DNA of 31,675 bases. Origin: a virus. The stretch is from positions 1 to 31,675 of the IMG/VR virus record IMGVR_UViG_3300028829_004000; one strand, given 5' to 3'. Positions 21,876 through 28,721 of the stretch are shown one piece after another. The notes beneath the pieces were generated by a model, which did no database searches, was not told the DNA's origin, and saw only the letters and a program-made list of their open reading frames with translations. A program made the translations under genes and the position numbers. Numbering within the stretch: position 1 is the first letter of the stretch; every line of letters begins with the position of its first letter.

Positions 21876-22088
21876 ATGGCGACTAAAAAGGAAGACGTGC
21901 CTCCTAAGACGAAGTACCCCTCTGAGGAGAAACTATCGAAGATAGACGATATGTACTTCCGACAACATGCTATAACAAGCGCAGTGCAACTGATAAGCAA
22001 GAGCCCTACTTACAGGATCGACGTTGTATTGGTTACAGCAGATGCAATTTACAACTACATGAAAAATGGAGAATTGGCTGATGGCTAA
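21876..22088 (+). CDS. Hypothetical protein (70 aa) upstream of SSB
   Basis: The ATG at 21876 has AAAGGAAA upstream. The product begins MATKKEDVPPKTKYPSEEKL and continues with helical stretches (ITSAVQLISKSPTYRIDVVL, AIYNYMKNG). A longer frame from a TTG at 21816 starts inside the promoter and is rejected. It overlaps the SSB gene by 8 bases and is co-transcribed with it. No family is recognised. Confidence 0.65.
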   Translation: MATKKEDVPPKTKYPSEEKLSKIDDMYFRQHAITSAVQLISKSPTYRIDVVLVTADAIYNYMKNGELADG

Positions 22089-22623
22089 CAAAGATAAAGT
22101 ATACGCAGTATTCCGGGGCAAGGCATACTGGTTCAATAACCTATTCGTTAAGAATAAGTACAGCGAGAAGTATGAGCTAATCCTAGGTAACCTGGATGAA
22201 GAGAATACCAAGAAAGCTGAAGATCTTGGATTGTATGTCCGGAAGGATACTCCCGGTAAGGAAGCTCAAGGGAATTGGATCAAGATGAAGTCTGGGTTCC
22301 CTCCTTGGACGGTTATGGATCGTAACCGTAATGTCCTTACGGAGGCTCAGGTCGAGGAGCTCAGCGTAGGTAATGGCTCAGAGGTGGTCGCTAAGGCTAA
22401 CATCTGGAAGTATAAGCCTAATCCTTCTATGGTAGGGGCTACAGGTGTTGCTGCCAGTGCGGAGAAAGTACAGCTCATTAAGGTCGAAGAGTACATTGAT
22501 GATGATGCTGACTTCCAAGACTATGACACTGGCGGGGATGAAGACCTCGTAGAGGCCGCAGAAGATACTCCCCCCGCTGCCGCCCAAGGTAAAGACGACC
22601 TAGACGACGACCTTCCTTTTTAA
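22081..22623 (+). CDS. Single-stranded DNA-binding protein, gp2.5-like
   Basis: It coats ssDNA and coordinates polymerase and primase-helicase. The 180-residue product has a beta-rich, OB-fold-like body with aromatic residues (GKAYWFNNLFV, GNWIKMKSGFPPW) and a long acidic tail (DDDADFQDYDTGGDEDLVE) ending DDLDDDLPF. An acidic tail closed by Phe is the diagnostic feature of T7 gp2.5 and of bacterial SSB. The ATG at 22081 follows GGAG. It lies directly downstream of DNA polymerase and its own strong promoter. Exact fold family not proven. Confidence 0.82.
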   Translation: MANKDKVYAVFRGKAYWFNNLFVKNKYSEKYELILGNLDEENTKKAEDLGLYVRKDTPGKEAQGNWIKMKSGFPPWTVMDRNRNVLTEAQVEELSVGNGSEVVAKANIWKYKPNPSMVGATGVAASAEKVQLIKVEEYIDDDADFQDYDTGGDEDLVEAAEDTPPAAAQGKDDLDDDLPF

Positions 22624-22684
22624 GGTTAGTGGGTGAAACTCGGGAGGGACTCAAAAGGTTCCTCCCAAATACTAAGGAAATTAA
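22624..22684 (+). promoter_or_regulatory. Intergenic hairpin before the RecB-like nuclease gene
   Basis: GGGAGG (about 22641-22646) pairs with CCTCCC (about 22661-22666) around a loop of some 14 bases. No T-run follows, so it is not an intrinsic terminator. It may protect or process the mRNA upstream of the ribosome site AAGGAAA. Confidence 0.35.
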
Positions 22685-23551
22685 ATGTCAGAAGTTAAAA
22701 CAATAGATACTCTCTCAGCAGATATCGAAACTATTCTGCAAGAAGGCTTCTTTCCTTCCGAAGAGAATATTGAGTTAATGGGGGAGAATATTAAAGAGCT
22801 CCTTCGGACTCGGTTCTCTGACTATAAGACTAAGGGAGAGCCTAAGACCCTCCGCATGTCTAACTTGGGCAAGGGCTCTCGTTCCCTCTACTATGATCTT
22901 AAGGAAACAGACCCTTATAAAGACCCTTACTCTGCTCAAACACGAGTGAAGTTCTTCATCGGGGATTTGTTAGAGCAACTGTTCATCTTCTTCATCAAGG
23001 AAGCAGGACATACCATCAATAGTGAACAGCTAGAGTTAGAGATCGATGGCGTACTAGGGCATCCTGACGGAGTAGTGGATGGCATTCCCTTGGACATTAA
23101 GACTGCCAGTACTTATTCGTTTAATGATAAGTTTGCCAAAGGTAATCTTCTCAATAAGAAAGAGAGCGATAGCTTCGGGTATGTCGGGCAGATTTCCGCC
23201 TATGCTCAGGCTCTAGGTGCTACTGAGGCAGCCTTCTTGGCTATTGACAAGCAGCATGGCGATTGGTGTGTTCTTAAAGTAGAAGACATTGATATGATTG
23301 ATGTGCCTGCCAAGATCGCTGAGGTAAGGCACTCCTTGGATAATGATGAAGTACCTGAACGATGTTACGACCCTATCGTACACAAGAATGGTAATGTAGA
23401 GATATCCAAGAATTGCTTCTGGTGTCGTCACAAGCATACTTGCTTTGAAGACGCTAATGATGGACGGGGATTAAGAACTTTCAAGTATTCTAATAAGAAG
23501 GTTGACCTAATTCATGTCGAAAAACTACCTAAAGTAGAGGAGCTACTATGA
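22685..23551 (+). CDS. PD-(D/E)XK exonuclease, Cas4/RecB-like with cysteine cluster
   Basis: The 288-residue protein shows the RecB-type nuclease motifs: Glu97 (LLEQLF), GHPDGVVDG with Asp128, LDIKTAS with Asp137 and Lys139, and YVGQISAYAQAL (QxxxY). The C-terminal cysteines (CYDP, then KNCFWCRHKHTC) suggest a Cas4/AddB-type Fe-S cluster. In phages these enzymes degrade host DNA or process replication and recombination ends; this one stands where T7 has gp6 exonuclease. The ATG follows AAGGAAA. It overlaps the next gene by 4 bases. Confidence 0.87.
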   Translation: MSEVKTIDTLSADIETILQEGFFPSEENIELMGENIKELLRTRFSDYKTKGEPKTLRMSNLGKGSRSLYYDLKETDPYKDPYSAQTRVKFFIGDLLEQLFIFFIKEAGHTINSEQLELEIDGVLGHPDGVVDGIPLDIKTASTYSFNDKFAKGNLLNKKESDSFGYVGQISAYAQALGATEAAFLAIDKQHGDWCVLKVEDIDMIDVPAKIAEVRHSLDNDEVPERCYDPIVHKNGNVEISKNCFWCRHKHTCFEDANDGRGLRTFKYSNKKVDLIHVEKLPKVEELL

Positions 23552-23829
23552 CAACTATCCATGTACTACAAGTAAACTTTAAGAGTAATCTAGCAGAGGC
23601 CCCTTTAATTATTCCTATCGAAGACCCTACCAAAGATCTGAGTACTGGAGATATTATTACAGTACGGAATACCCAAGGTGTCGTACAATTATTCCCCCGA
23701 GAGAATATCATATCTCTCTCCCTTAGAACTCAAGAGGTAAATGATGAAGACAGCAGCGAGGAAAGCCAAGGGGAGAGCACTACAGAAGTGGATGGCGGAT
23801 CAACTACTGAAGAGGCTGTGGAGGTTTAG
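23548..23829 (+). CDS. Hypothetical acidic-tailed protein (93 aa)
   Basis: The ATG overlaps the nuclease stop (ATGA). The N-terminal 65 residues look beta-rich (TIHVLQVNFKSN, GDIITVRNTQGVVQLF). The tail is Glu/Ser/Thr-rich (EESQGESTTEVDGG) and disordered. Its last 89 bases also encode the start of the next nuclease in another frame. No function can be given; the layout, a small beta domain plus acidic tail, suggests a binding accessory. Confidence 0.6.
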   Translation: MTTIHVLQVNFKSNLAEAPLIIPIEDPTKDLSTGDIITVRNTQGVVQLFPRENIISLSLRTQEVNDEDSSEESQGESTTEVDGGSTTEEAVEV

Positions 23830-24106
23830 GTCCATAACCCCTGAGGACATACGTTCTACACCTATGGGCTCTCAAGGAGCTGACCTGATTATGTCCAGTG
23901 CAGCTTACAAGAAATTCCCGTATAGTGTAGAGTGTAAGAACCAAGAGCAGTTTAAGACCCTCTACAAGTTCTATCAGCAGGCTGTAGACCAAGATGACGG
24001 TTATACTCCCCTGCTAGTAGTTAAGATGAACCACAAGAAGCCTCTGGTAGTTATGGATGCAGAGGAATTCCTGGATCTAACAGTAGGAGTACCTAAAGGT
24101 GCCTAA
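23741..24106 (+). CDS. PD-(D/E)XK endonuclease (Holliday-junction resolvase-like)
   Basis: The 121-residue protein has the motifs of a small phage endonuclease: KAKGRALQKWMADQL, then STPMGSQGADLIMS (Asp), then YSVECKNQE (Glu-x-Lys) and QQAVDQDDGYTPLLVVK. It is the counterpart of T7 gp3, which cuts branched DNA. The start at ATG-ATG 23741 has AGAGG upstream, although this overlaps the preceding gene by 89 bases. The alternative is a later start that would lose the first helix. It stands next to the exonuclease. Confidence 0.82.
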   Translation: MMKTAARKAKGRALQKWMADQLLKRLWRFRSITPEDIRSTPMGSQGADLIMSSAAYKKFPYSVECKNQEQFKTLYKFYQQAVDQDDGYTPLLVVKMNHKKPLVVMDAEEFLDLTVGVPKGA

Positions 24107-24359
24107 GTACAAAGGTCTCAAGAAAGTGTACGTCCTCTGGTCTACTTTCTATAAGAGGATCATGCTCGACAGTAAAGACGAGATGTACACCTACCAGAAT
24201 ATAGGGAAGGCTCGTAAGGCCGTAGCCTCTCTACAAGCTACTGTATATGGAGGAAGGAACTTGGGTATTATTATTCTAGAATGTAAGCTCCATGTTACTG
24301 GAGAGATGGACTACGCAACCTTCGAAAAAAGGCGTAAGCCACGACCCTATAGGACTTGA
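24099..24359 (+). CDS. Hypothetical basic protein (86 aa)
   Basis: It starts at a GTG that overlaps the end of the endonuclease by 8 bases. The product is basic and beta-rich (YKGLKKVYVLWSTFYKRIM, GRNLGIIILECKL), ending RKPRPYRT. No domain is recognised. Its TGA is part of the -35 box of the next promoter. Confidence 0.6.
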   Translation: MPKYKGLKKVYVLWSTFYKRIMLDSKDEMYTYQNIGKARKAVASLQATVYGGRNLGIIILECKLHVTGEMDYATFEKRRKPRPYRT

Positions 24360-24384
24360 CTTTAACCTCTAAATGAACTATAAC
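24356..24384 (+). promoter_or_regulatory. sigma70-type promoter before RNR
   Basis: TTGACT (24356-24361), 17 bases, TATAAC (24379-24384). A strong terminator hairpin starts only 11 bases after the -10 box, so transcripts from here would end almost at once unless antitermination occurs. Confidence 0.5.
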
Positions 24385-24394
24385 TACCAACCCC

Positions 24395-24428
24395 AAAGCC
24401 GACTTTATTAACTTAGAGTCGGCTTTTT
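24395..24428 (+). terminator. Intrinsic terminator between the nuclease operon and RNR
   Basis: AAAGCCGACT (24395-24404) pairs with AGTCGGCTTT (24417-24426), followed by TTTTT overlapping the end of the stem. This is the clearest plus-strand terminator in the window. Together with the promoter just upstream it may act as an attenuator. Confidence 0.88.
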
Positions 24429-24454
24429 AGCCCCTTACACAGGAAATAATAAAG

Positions 24455-26569
24455 ATGAACGAACAACACTACGGGCCTAAGAACCCCTTTTCACAAGAAC
24501 TCCACGCCACCAAGTATCGGACTAAAGGAGAGTCCTTTCATGAAGCCATGTGTAGGATTGCGGCGGAGCTGTCAAGAAATGACGAAGAGCGCCAGACCTA
24601 CAAAGACATCCTCCTCACACAGCGGTTCCTCCCTGCGGGACGTATCCAAGCTGCAGTAGGAGCTGCCCGACAAGTTACTGCCATGAACTGCTATGCGTCC
24701 TCCGTTATTGAGGATAATTCTGACTCTATCTTTGAGGTGGTAAAGGAGGCTTTCATGACGATGCGGGTAGGAGGAGGCATAGGTTTTGACTTCAGCCGCC
24801 TCCGCCCTGAGGGATACAGGATTTCTACTCTAGAGTCTTCCAGCTCTGGTCCTCTCAGTTTTATGGATATCTTTGATGCTGTTTGCGCGACAGTGATGGG
24901 GGCGGGTCACCGAAGAGGGGCCATGCTAGCTACTCTGAGCATATCCCATCCTGACATTGAGGAGTTTATCCGTGCCAAGCAGAATGAAACGAGGTTCCGC
25001 AATTTTAATGTATCCGTAGGGGTGACTGATAAGTTTATGCAGGCTCTTGAAGCGGGGGAGGACTTCCCTCTAGAGTTTGATGGGAAAGTAGACAGATGGG
25101 TTTCTGCTCGGGGGCTCTGGGATGAGATAATGCGATCCACCTATGATTGGGCTGAACCAGGTGTTCTATTTATTGACCGTATTAATAAGATGAATAACCT
25201 ACACTGGCTAGAGGACATCCGGGTTACAAATCCTTGTTTCACTGGAGACATGGAGGTCTGGACTTCTGAAGGCCCTAAGACGTTTAAGGAGCTAGAGGGA
25301 ACTACTGTTAAGGTGTTGACCGAGACAGATGACCATAAGCTTGTGCTAAGGAGCATGGATGTCTTTAAGACAGGTGTTGATAAATCTCTCATTGAAGTAA
25401 CTTTGGATGATGGGACTATTATTGAATGCACACCTGAGCATGAGTTCTTTGATATTAATCGTAATAAAGTAGAGGCTAAAGACCTTACAGAGGGTGCTAG
25501 ACTAGCTTCTGTATATCGTCATAAGGTCATTTCTGTAAAGTTAATAGACAAGGTGGCAGATGTTTACTGCGGAACTGTTGAAGAAACTCATAGGTTCTTT
25601 CTTTCATGTGACAGAGGCGCTATCCTGGTCTCTAACTGTGGCGAGGTCCCTCTACAGCCAAACGGGGCTTGCCTCCTCGGGAGCTTTAACCTCACTAAGT
25701 ATTTGGCAGGGGGGGAGCAGGGAGTCCCCTATCAGTTTGACTATGAAGGCCTTAAAAAGGATATCCCCTCTGTAGTTAAGATGATCGACTCCGTTATTGA
25801 CACCACTACATACCCTCTAGAGAGCCAAAAAGTAGAGGCTACCACTAAAAGGAGAATGGGGCTAGGGATTACAGGACTCGCCAATACTGCTGAAATACTA
25901 GGAACTCCTTATGGGTCCCCCGAGATGATCGACTTCACGAAGTCTGTTTTAGAGGTTATCCGGGATGAGGCCTATAGGGCATCTATCTCTTTAGCGAAGG
26001 AGCGAGGTCCCTTTGAAGCCTTCGACAGAGATCAGTATTTGGCAGGGAATTTTGTCCAGACTCTTCCCGAGGATATTAAAAAGGGCATCTGGGAGCATGG
26101 TATTCGGAACTCTCACTTGACTTCTATCGCCCCCACGGGGACTATTAGTTTGACTGCAGACAATATCTCTTCAGGACTTGAGCCAGTGTTCTCTCTCCAG
26201 ACTCAACGGATAGTGAACATGCCTTCAGGACCTCAGAATGTCCTCCTGAAAGACTATGCCTACAACTACTACGGTGTAAAGGGCAAGACTTCAGAGGAAG
26301 TGACTACCCAAGAGCATGTTGAAGTCCTTAAAGCAACTGTCCCTTTTATCGACAGTGCTGTAAGTAAGACTTGCAACATTGGGTCGGAGGTTTCTTGGGA
26401 AGAATTTAAGGGAGTGTACCTTCAGGCTTATGAGGCAGGAGCTAAAGGGATAACAACTTTCCGTCCTGCAGGTAAGCGTTTCGGCATCCTAACGGCCTCC
26501 CCTGAGGAGTCGTCTGAAGGAGCTGCATGTTTCATCGACCCTGAAACAGGGAGTAAAACTTGTGAGTAA
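24455..26569 (+). CDS. nrdJ: Class II (adenosylcobalamin) ribonucleotide reductase with in-frame mini-intein
   Basis: It reduces ribonucleotides to deoxyribonucleotides. The protein without the intein is 570 residues. Landmarks: MNCYASSVIEDNSDSIFE, GGGIGFDFSRLRP, MGAGHRRGAMLATLSISHPD, then NP|CGE, MGLGITGLA, APTGTISLTADNISSGLEP and the C-terminal CFIDPETGSKTCE. No partner gene for an NrdB subunit is visible, and the layout fits the B12-dependent type. Residues 261-394 are an intein, inserted just before Cys395, which by analogy is the thiyl-radical cysteine (N-x-C-x-E). The host gene is dead without splicing. The 3' end is duplicated 484 bases downstream around an HNH gene. Confidence 0.92.
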   Translation: MNEQHYGPKNPFSQELHATKYRTKGESFHEAMCRIAAELSRNDEERQTYKDILLTQRFLPAGRIQAAVGAARQVTAMNCYASSVIEDNSDSIFEVVKEAFMTMRVGGGIGFDFSRLRPEGYRISTLESSSSGPLSFMDIFDAVCATVMGAGHRRGAMLATLSISHPDIEEFIRAKQNETRFRNFNVSVGVTDKFMQALEAGEDFPLEFDGKVDRWVSARGLWDEIMRSTYDWAEPGVLFIDRINKMNNLHWLEDIRVTNPCFTGDMEVWTSEGPKTFKELEGTTVKVLTETDDHKLVLRSMDVFKTGVDKSLIEVTLDDGTIIECTPEHEFFDINRNKVEAKDLTEGARLASVYRHKVISVKLIDKVADVYCGTVEETHRFFLSCDRGAILVSNCGEVPLQPNGACLLGSFNLTKYLAGGEQGVPYQFDYEGLKKDIPSVVKMIDSVIDTTTYPLESQKVEATTKRRMGLGITGLANTAEILGTPYGSPEMIDFTKSVLEVIRDEAYRASISLAKERGPFEAFDRDQYLAGNFVQTLPEDIKKGIWEHGIRNSHLTSIAPTGTISLTADNISSGLEPVFSLQTQRIVNMPSGPQNVLLKDYAYNYYGVKGKTSEEVTTQEHVEVLKATVPFIDSAVSKTCNIGSEVSWEEFKGVYLQAYEAGAKGITTFRPAGKRFGILTASPEESSEGAACFIDPETGSKTCE
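25235..25636 (+). other. Mini-intein (134 codons) in the RNR active site
   Basis: It begins with Cys261 (CFTGDMEVWTSEG, block A). Block B is CTPEHEFF (TxxH). Block F is YCGTVEETHRFFL, and block G ends ILVSN followed by Cys395 as the +1 residue. There is no room for a homing endonuclease domain. The usual penultimate His before the terminal Asn is Ser here, a known but less common variant. Exteins join as TNP + CGEVPL, restoring the RNR motif. Confidence 0.92.
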
Positions 26570-26570
26570 T
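26533..26570 (+). repeat. 38-bp direct repeat, first copy (end of RNR)
   Basis: From CATCGACCCTGAAACAGGGA to GTGAGTAAT, identical to 27017-27054. It covers the last codons of RNR, its stop and one base after, and includes the GTG start of the following HNH gene. Confidence 0.95.
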
Positions 26571-27053
26571 ACTAGTAATATTTGTAACAAAGAGCTAATT
26601 GAAAGCAGGGTCTATAAAGACCCATTCTCAGGGTGCTGGAACTGGACCAGAGGAAAGGATAAAGATGGGTACGGGAAAATAAAAGTAGAGGGCAGGAGCT
26701 TAAGGGCCCATAGGGTCTCTTATCAGGTGTTTAAGGGGGAGTTTCCAGAGAACCTCCAAACCCTGCACTCGTGTGATAACCCCTCTTGCTGTAACCCAGA
26801 CCACCTGTGGGTAGGCTCGAACGCAGATAACATGGCAGATCGGGACAACAAGGGCAGGACCGCTAGAGGGGAGAGGAACGGGGGAGGAGGGAAGCTTAAG
26901 GAAGAAGAGGTCAGACTAATCCTTTCAGATACCAGACGTACTGGCCTAGTCGCAGAAGACTTTGGGGTTAGTATAGCCCTAGTCTACAAGATAAGAACTG
27001 GAGAAGTCTGGAAGCACATCGACCCTGAAACAGGGAGTAAAACTTGTGAGTAA
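26562..27053 (+). CDS. HNH homing endonuclease fused to a copy of the RNR C-terminus
   Basis: The 163-residue product starts at a GTG inside the RNR stop region. It has the HNH_3 core (FSGCWNWTRGKDKDGYG, AHRVSYQVFKG, LHSCDNPSCCNPDHLWVG) and the shared C-terminal module (GGKLKEEEVRLILSDTRR, ending WKHI). In the two other endonucleases with this module the protein stops at WKHI or WRHI. Here it reads on through DPETGSKTCE, the last ten residues of RNR, because the element sits upstream of a duplicated RNR end. Start and tail of this ORF are thus both built from host-gene sequence. Confidence 0.9.
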   Translation: MSNTSNICNKELIESRVYKDPFSGCWNWTRGKDKDGYGKIKVEGRSLRAHRVSYQVFKGEFPENLQTLHSCDNPSCCNPDHLWVGSNADNMADRDNKGRTARGERNGGGGKLKEEEVRLILSDTRRTGLVAEDFGVSIALVYKIRTGEVWKHIDPETGSKTCE

Positions 27054-27054
27054 T
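27017..27054 (+). repeat. 38-bp direct repeat, second copy (end of HNH)
   Basis: Identical to 26533-26570 and in the same reading frame as RNR. The sequence after it (GTTGTG then a promoter) is probably the original downstream flank of RNR. Confidence 0.95.
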
Positions 27055-27060
27055 GTTGTG

Positions 27061-27089
27061 TTGACAGTCATTGCAGTATGTTATATACT
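27061..27089 (+). promoter_or_regulatory. sigma70 promoter before the DUF3310 operon
   Basis: TTGACA (27061-27066), 17 bases, TATACT (27084-27089), 31 bases before the ATG at 27120. One mismatch to consensus. Confidence 0.8.
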
Positions 27090-27119
27090 GTATCTTCATT
27101 CAAACAGAGAGAGGTACAA

Positions 27120-27473
27120 ATGAAAGAACCTTCAGAGAACCCTGATAGAGTTTCTGCATGGGATAAGTATGTGGAAGAAACTACAGATGATGTTATGGCA
27201 GCACCTGTGTTAAAGAAGAAGGGCTTTGAAAATCAAATAGGAGGTACACACTATCAGGACTTAAGAGTACAGCCTATGTATTATTCAGAGATGAATGACC
27301 TTAATGCTAACGCCCACAGCATTATCAAATATGCTTCAAGAGCTGGCAAGAAGCTAGGAGAGAGTTTCTTCAAGGATATTGATAAGATCAGGCATTGCTG
27401 TGATCTGTGGGAAGATATTTACGAAGCTAAAACAGGGCAAACCCGGAAGGATTATGATGATGCGAATACATAA
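27120..27473 (+). CDS. DUF3310 protein (T7 gp1.7-like)
   Basis: The 117-residue protein contains the DUF3310 core: NQIGGTHYQDLRVQPMYY (residues 38-55), ANAHSIIKYASRAGKK and DIDKIRHCCDLWEDIY. In T7 the family member gp1.7 has nucleotide kinase activity; whether this shorter protein does is not shown. It would fit the nucleotide metabolism theme. The ATG at 27120 follows AGAGAGG. Its end overlaps the next gene by 20 bases. Confidence 0.85.
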   Translation: MKEPSENPDRVSAWDKYVEETTDDVMAAPVLKKKGFENQIGGTHYQDLRVQPMYYSEMNDLNANAHSIIKYASRAGKKLGESFFKDIDKIRHCCDLWEDIYEAKTGQTRKDYDDANT

Positions 27474-27648
27474 GGGCACTCCCATTGTAGAAGCTATTAA
27501 GCTAGGCGCACAAGCTTTCAAAGACGGGGTCTCAGATGTGGCCCCTAGAGCTCTTAACATTTACGCCCGTAAGGAATGGGTGCGAGGATGGAACAAGTCC
27601 TACTTCGAACAACAAGAGAAAGCTAAGAAAGGCATCTATCATGGCTAA
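27454..27648 (+). CDS. RMF-like small protein (ribosome modulation factor family)
   Basis: Three ATGs in a row (27454, 27457, 27460) follow GGAAGG. The 64-residue product has EAIKLGAQAFKDGVSD, then APRALNIYARKEWVRGWNKS. This matches the pattern of RMF: a Gly-rich first helix (G..A...G), a Pro, then R..W..GW. RMF pairs bacterial 70S ribosomes into inactive dimers. A phage copy could alter host translation, or have another role. The resemblance is by eye over about 45 residues and needs testing. Confidence 0.6.
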   Translation: MMMRIHKGTPIVEAIKLGAQAFKDGVSDVAPRALNIYARKEWVRGWNKSYFEQQEKAKKGIYHG

Positions 27649-27790
27649 CAGTAATAGACTCCTCGCTAAGGAGACTAACCGATTACTCTACATTGCTAAG
27701 GTAATCCCTAATAAGATTGCTAGGAACAATGCCCTGAAAACCGTAACCAAGAGAGCAATTATAAATGCAAACCATAAAAGTATTCGATAA
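27641..27790 (+). CDS. Small basic protein (49 aa)
   Basis: The ATG overlaps the previous stop region by 8 bases; AGAAAGG lies upstream. The product starts MANSNRLLAKETNRLLYIAK and ends INANHKSIR; about a quarter of the residues are Lys or Arg. It is helical and probably binds nucleic acid. It overlaps the oxygenase-like gene by 26 bases. Confidence 0.55.
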   Translation: MANSNRLLAKETNRLLYIAKVIPNKIARNNALKTVTKRAIINANHKSIR

Positions 27791-28373
27791 CTTCCTCTCG
27801 AAGAAAGACTTCCAGAGTATCCGAGACTATGCTACTGGTAGGGCTCTCTTTACGGAGTATCCTTTAGGAGGCGATACAGGACATATGAGAGTAGCGGAAG
27901 TATCTCCCGGACAACTCCATACGATCTATAGAGCCATTGAGAAAGAGAACCATACGAGAACTACTCATATAGCTGGCTACTTCCGTTTGAACACTGAGCT
28001 TAATGATAAGTTTGAACGTGTGCATTGCGATTATGATATACTCGGCCAGAAACCTAACAGGGCCTCTGTCCTTTATCTCGTAGATGAAGTGCCGTGGGAG
28101 GCTAGGCAGCAAGAAGCCGGTACAGCCTTTTGGTCTCATGAGAGATGGGGGAAGGAATTTAGGGGGACTGCGGAAGAAAACCAAGAGCTACTTTGGCAGC
28201 ACCGTGTTGACGATTATGACTTAGAGTTCTCGGTGAATGTCGAACCTAATAGACTTGTATCGTATCCTACTAGTTACTTCCATAGTAGATATCCTGGTAT
28301 TGGATGGGGGACTACAGCAGAGGATGGCCGATTGGTTATTGTATTGTTTTATAACGAGGAGAAAGTAACATGA
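27765..28373 (+). CDS. 2-oxoglutarate/Fe(II)-dependent oxygenase-like protein
   Basis: The 202-residue protein shows the double-stranded beta-helix pattern: RVHCDYD (His-x-Asp iron ligands, about residue 87), SYFHSRYPG (distal His, about 172) and DGRLVIVLFYNEE with the 2OG-binding Arg. The strand NRASVLYLVDEVPW lies between. Phage members of this superfamily can hydroxylate proteins or modified bases; the substrate is unknown here. The ATG at 27765 has no clear ribosome site and overlaps the preceding gene. It overlaps the next gene by 4 bases (ATGA). Confidence 0.78.
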   Translation: MQTIKVFDNFLSKKDFQSIRDYATGRALFTEYPLGGDTGHMRVAEVSPGQLHTIYRAIEKENHTRTTHIAGYFRLNTELNDKFERVHCDYDILGQKPNRASVLYLVDEVPWEARQQEAGTAFWSHERWGKEFRGTAEENQELLWQHRVDDYDLEFSVNVEPNRLVSYPTSYFHSRYPGIGWGTTAEDGRLVIVLFYNEEKVT

Positions 28374-28702
28374 GTAGACTATCGCATATCAATATTATTA
28401 TGGAGTCATTGTTTGAATTGGAAGATGGAGGGCAAGTTGTCGTCCGAGGTGTTATAGCAGATCTTCCAGCAGCTATTGATGATCCTCTCACAAACACTAT
28501 CTCGATTGCAGAAGAAGATGCTCCTGATGTATTCACCGAGCAATTTGCATTCCGAGCACCTGTCAGTGACATGTTCCCGATCTTAAACTCGAAGGAACTG
28601 TACTCGAAGGTCCTAATTCCTCTCCAAACTGCTTTCAAGCAGATTTTCGATGATCGTACAGGATTTTTGATAGAATTAGAAAAAAAGGGTCCTGAGGGTT
28701 AG
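28370..28702 (+). CDS. Hypothetical protein (110 aa), last gene of the rightward operon
   Basis: The ATG overlaps the oxygenase stop (ATGA). The product has a beta-rich N-terminal half (FELEDGGQVVVRGVIADLPA) and helical C-terminal half (SKVLIPLQTAFKQIFDD). No domain is recognised. It ends 19 bases before the stop of the convergent HNH gene; between them the inverted repeat CCTTAG...CTAAGG could form a weak stem but has no T-run. Confidence 0.65.
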   Translation: MSRLSHINIIMESLFELEDGGQVVVRGVIADLPAAIDDPLTNTISIAEEDAPDVFTEQFAFRAPVSDMFPILNSKELYSKVLIPLQTAFKQIFDDRTGFLIELEKKGPEG

Positions 28703-28721
28703 GCACAGCAGCCCCTTAGGG

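Noticed and set aside
24907-25431. Minus-strand frames antisense to RNR
   Set aside because: Antisense shadows of the strongly coding RNR and intein; no ribosome sites or recognisable domains.
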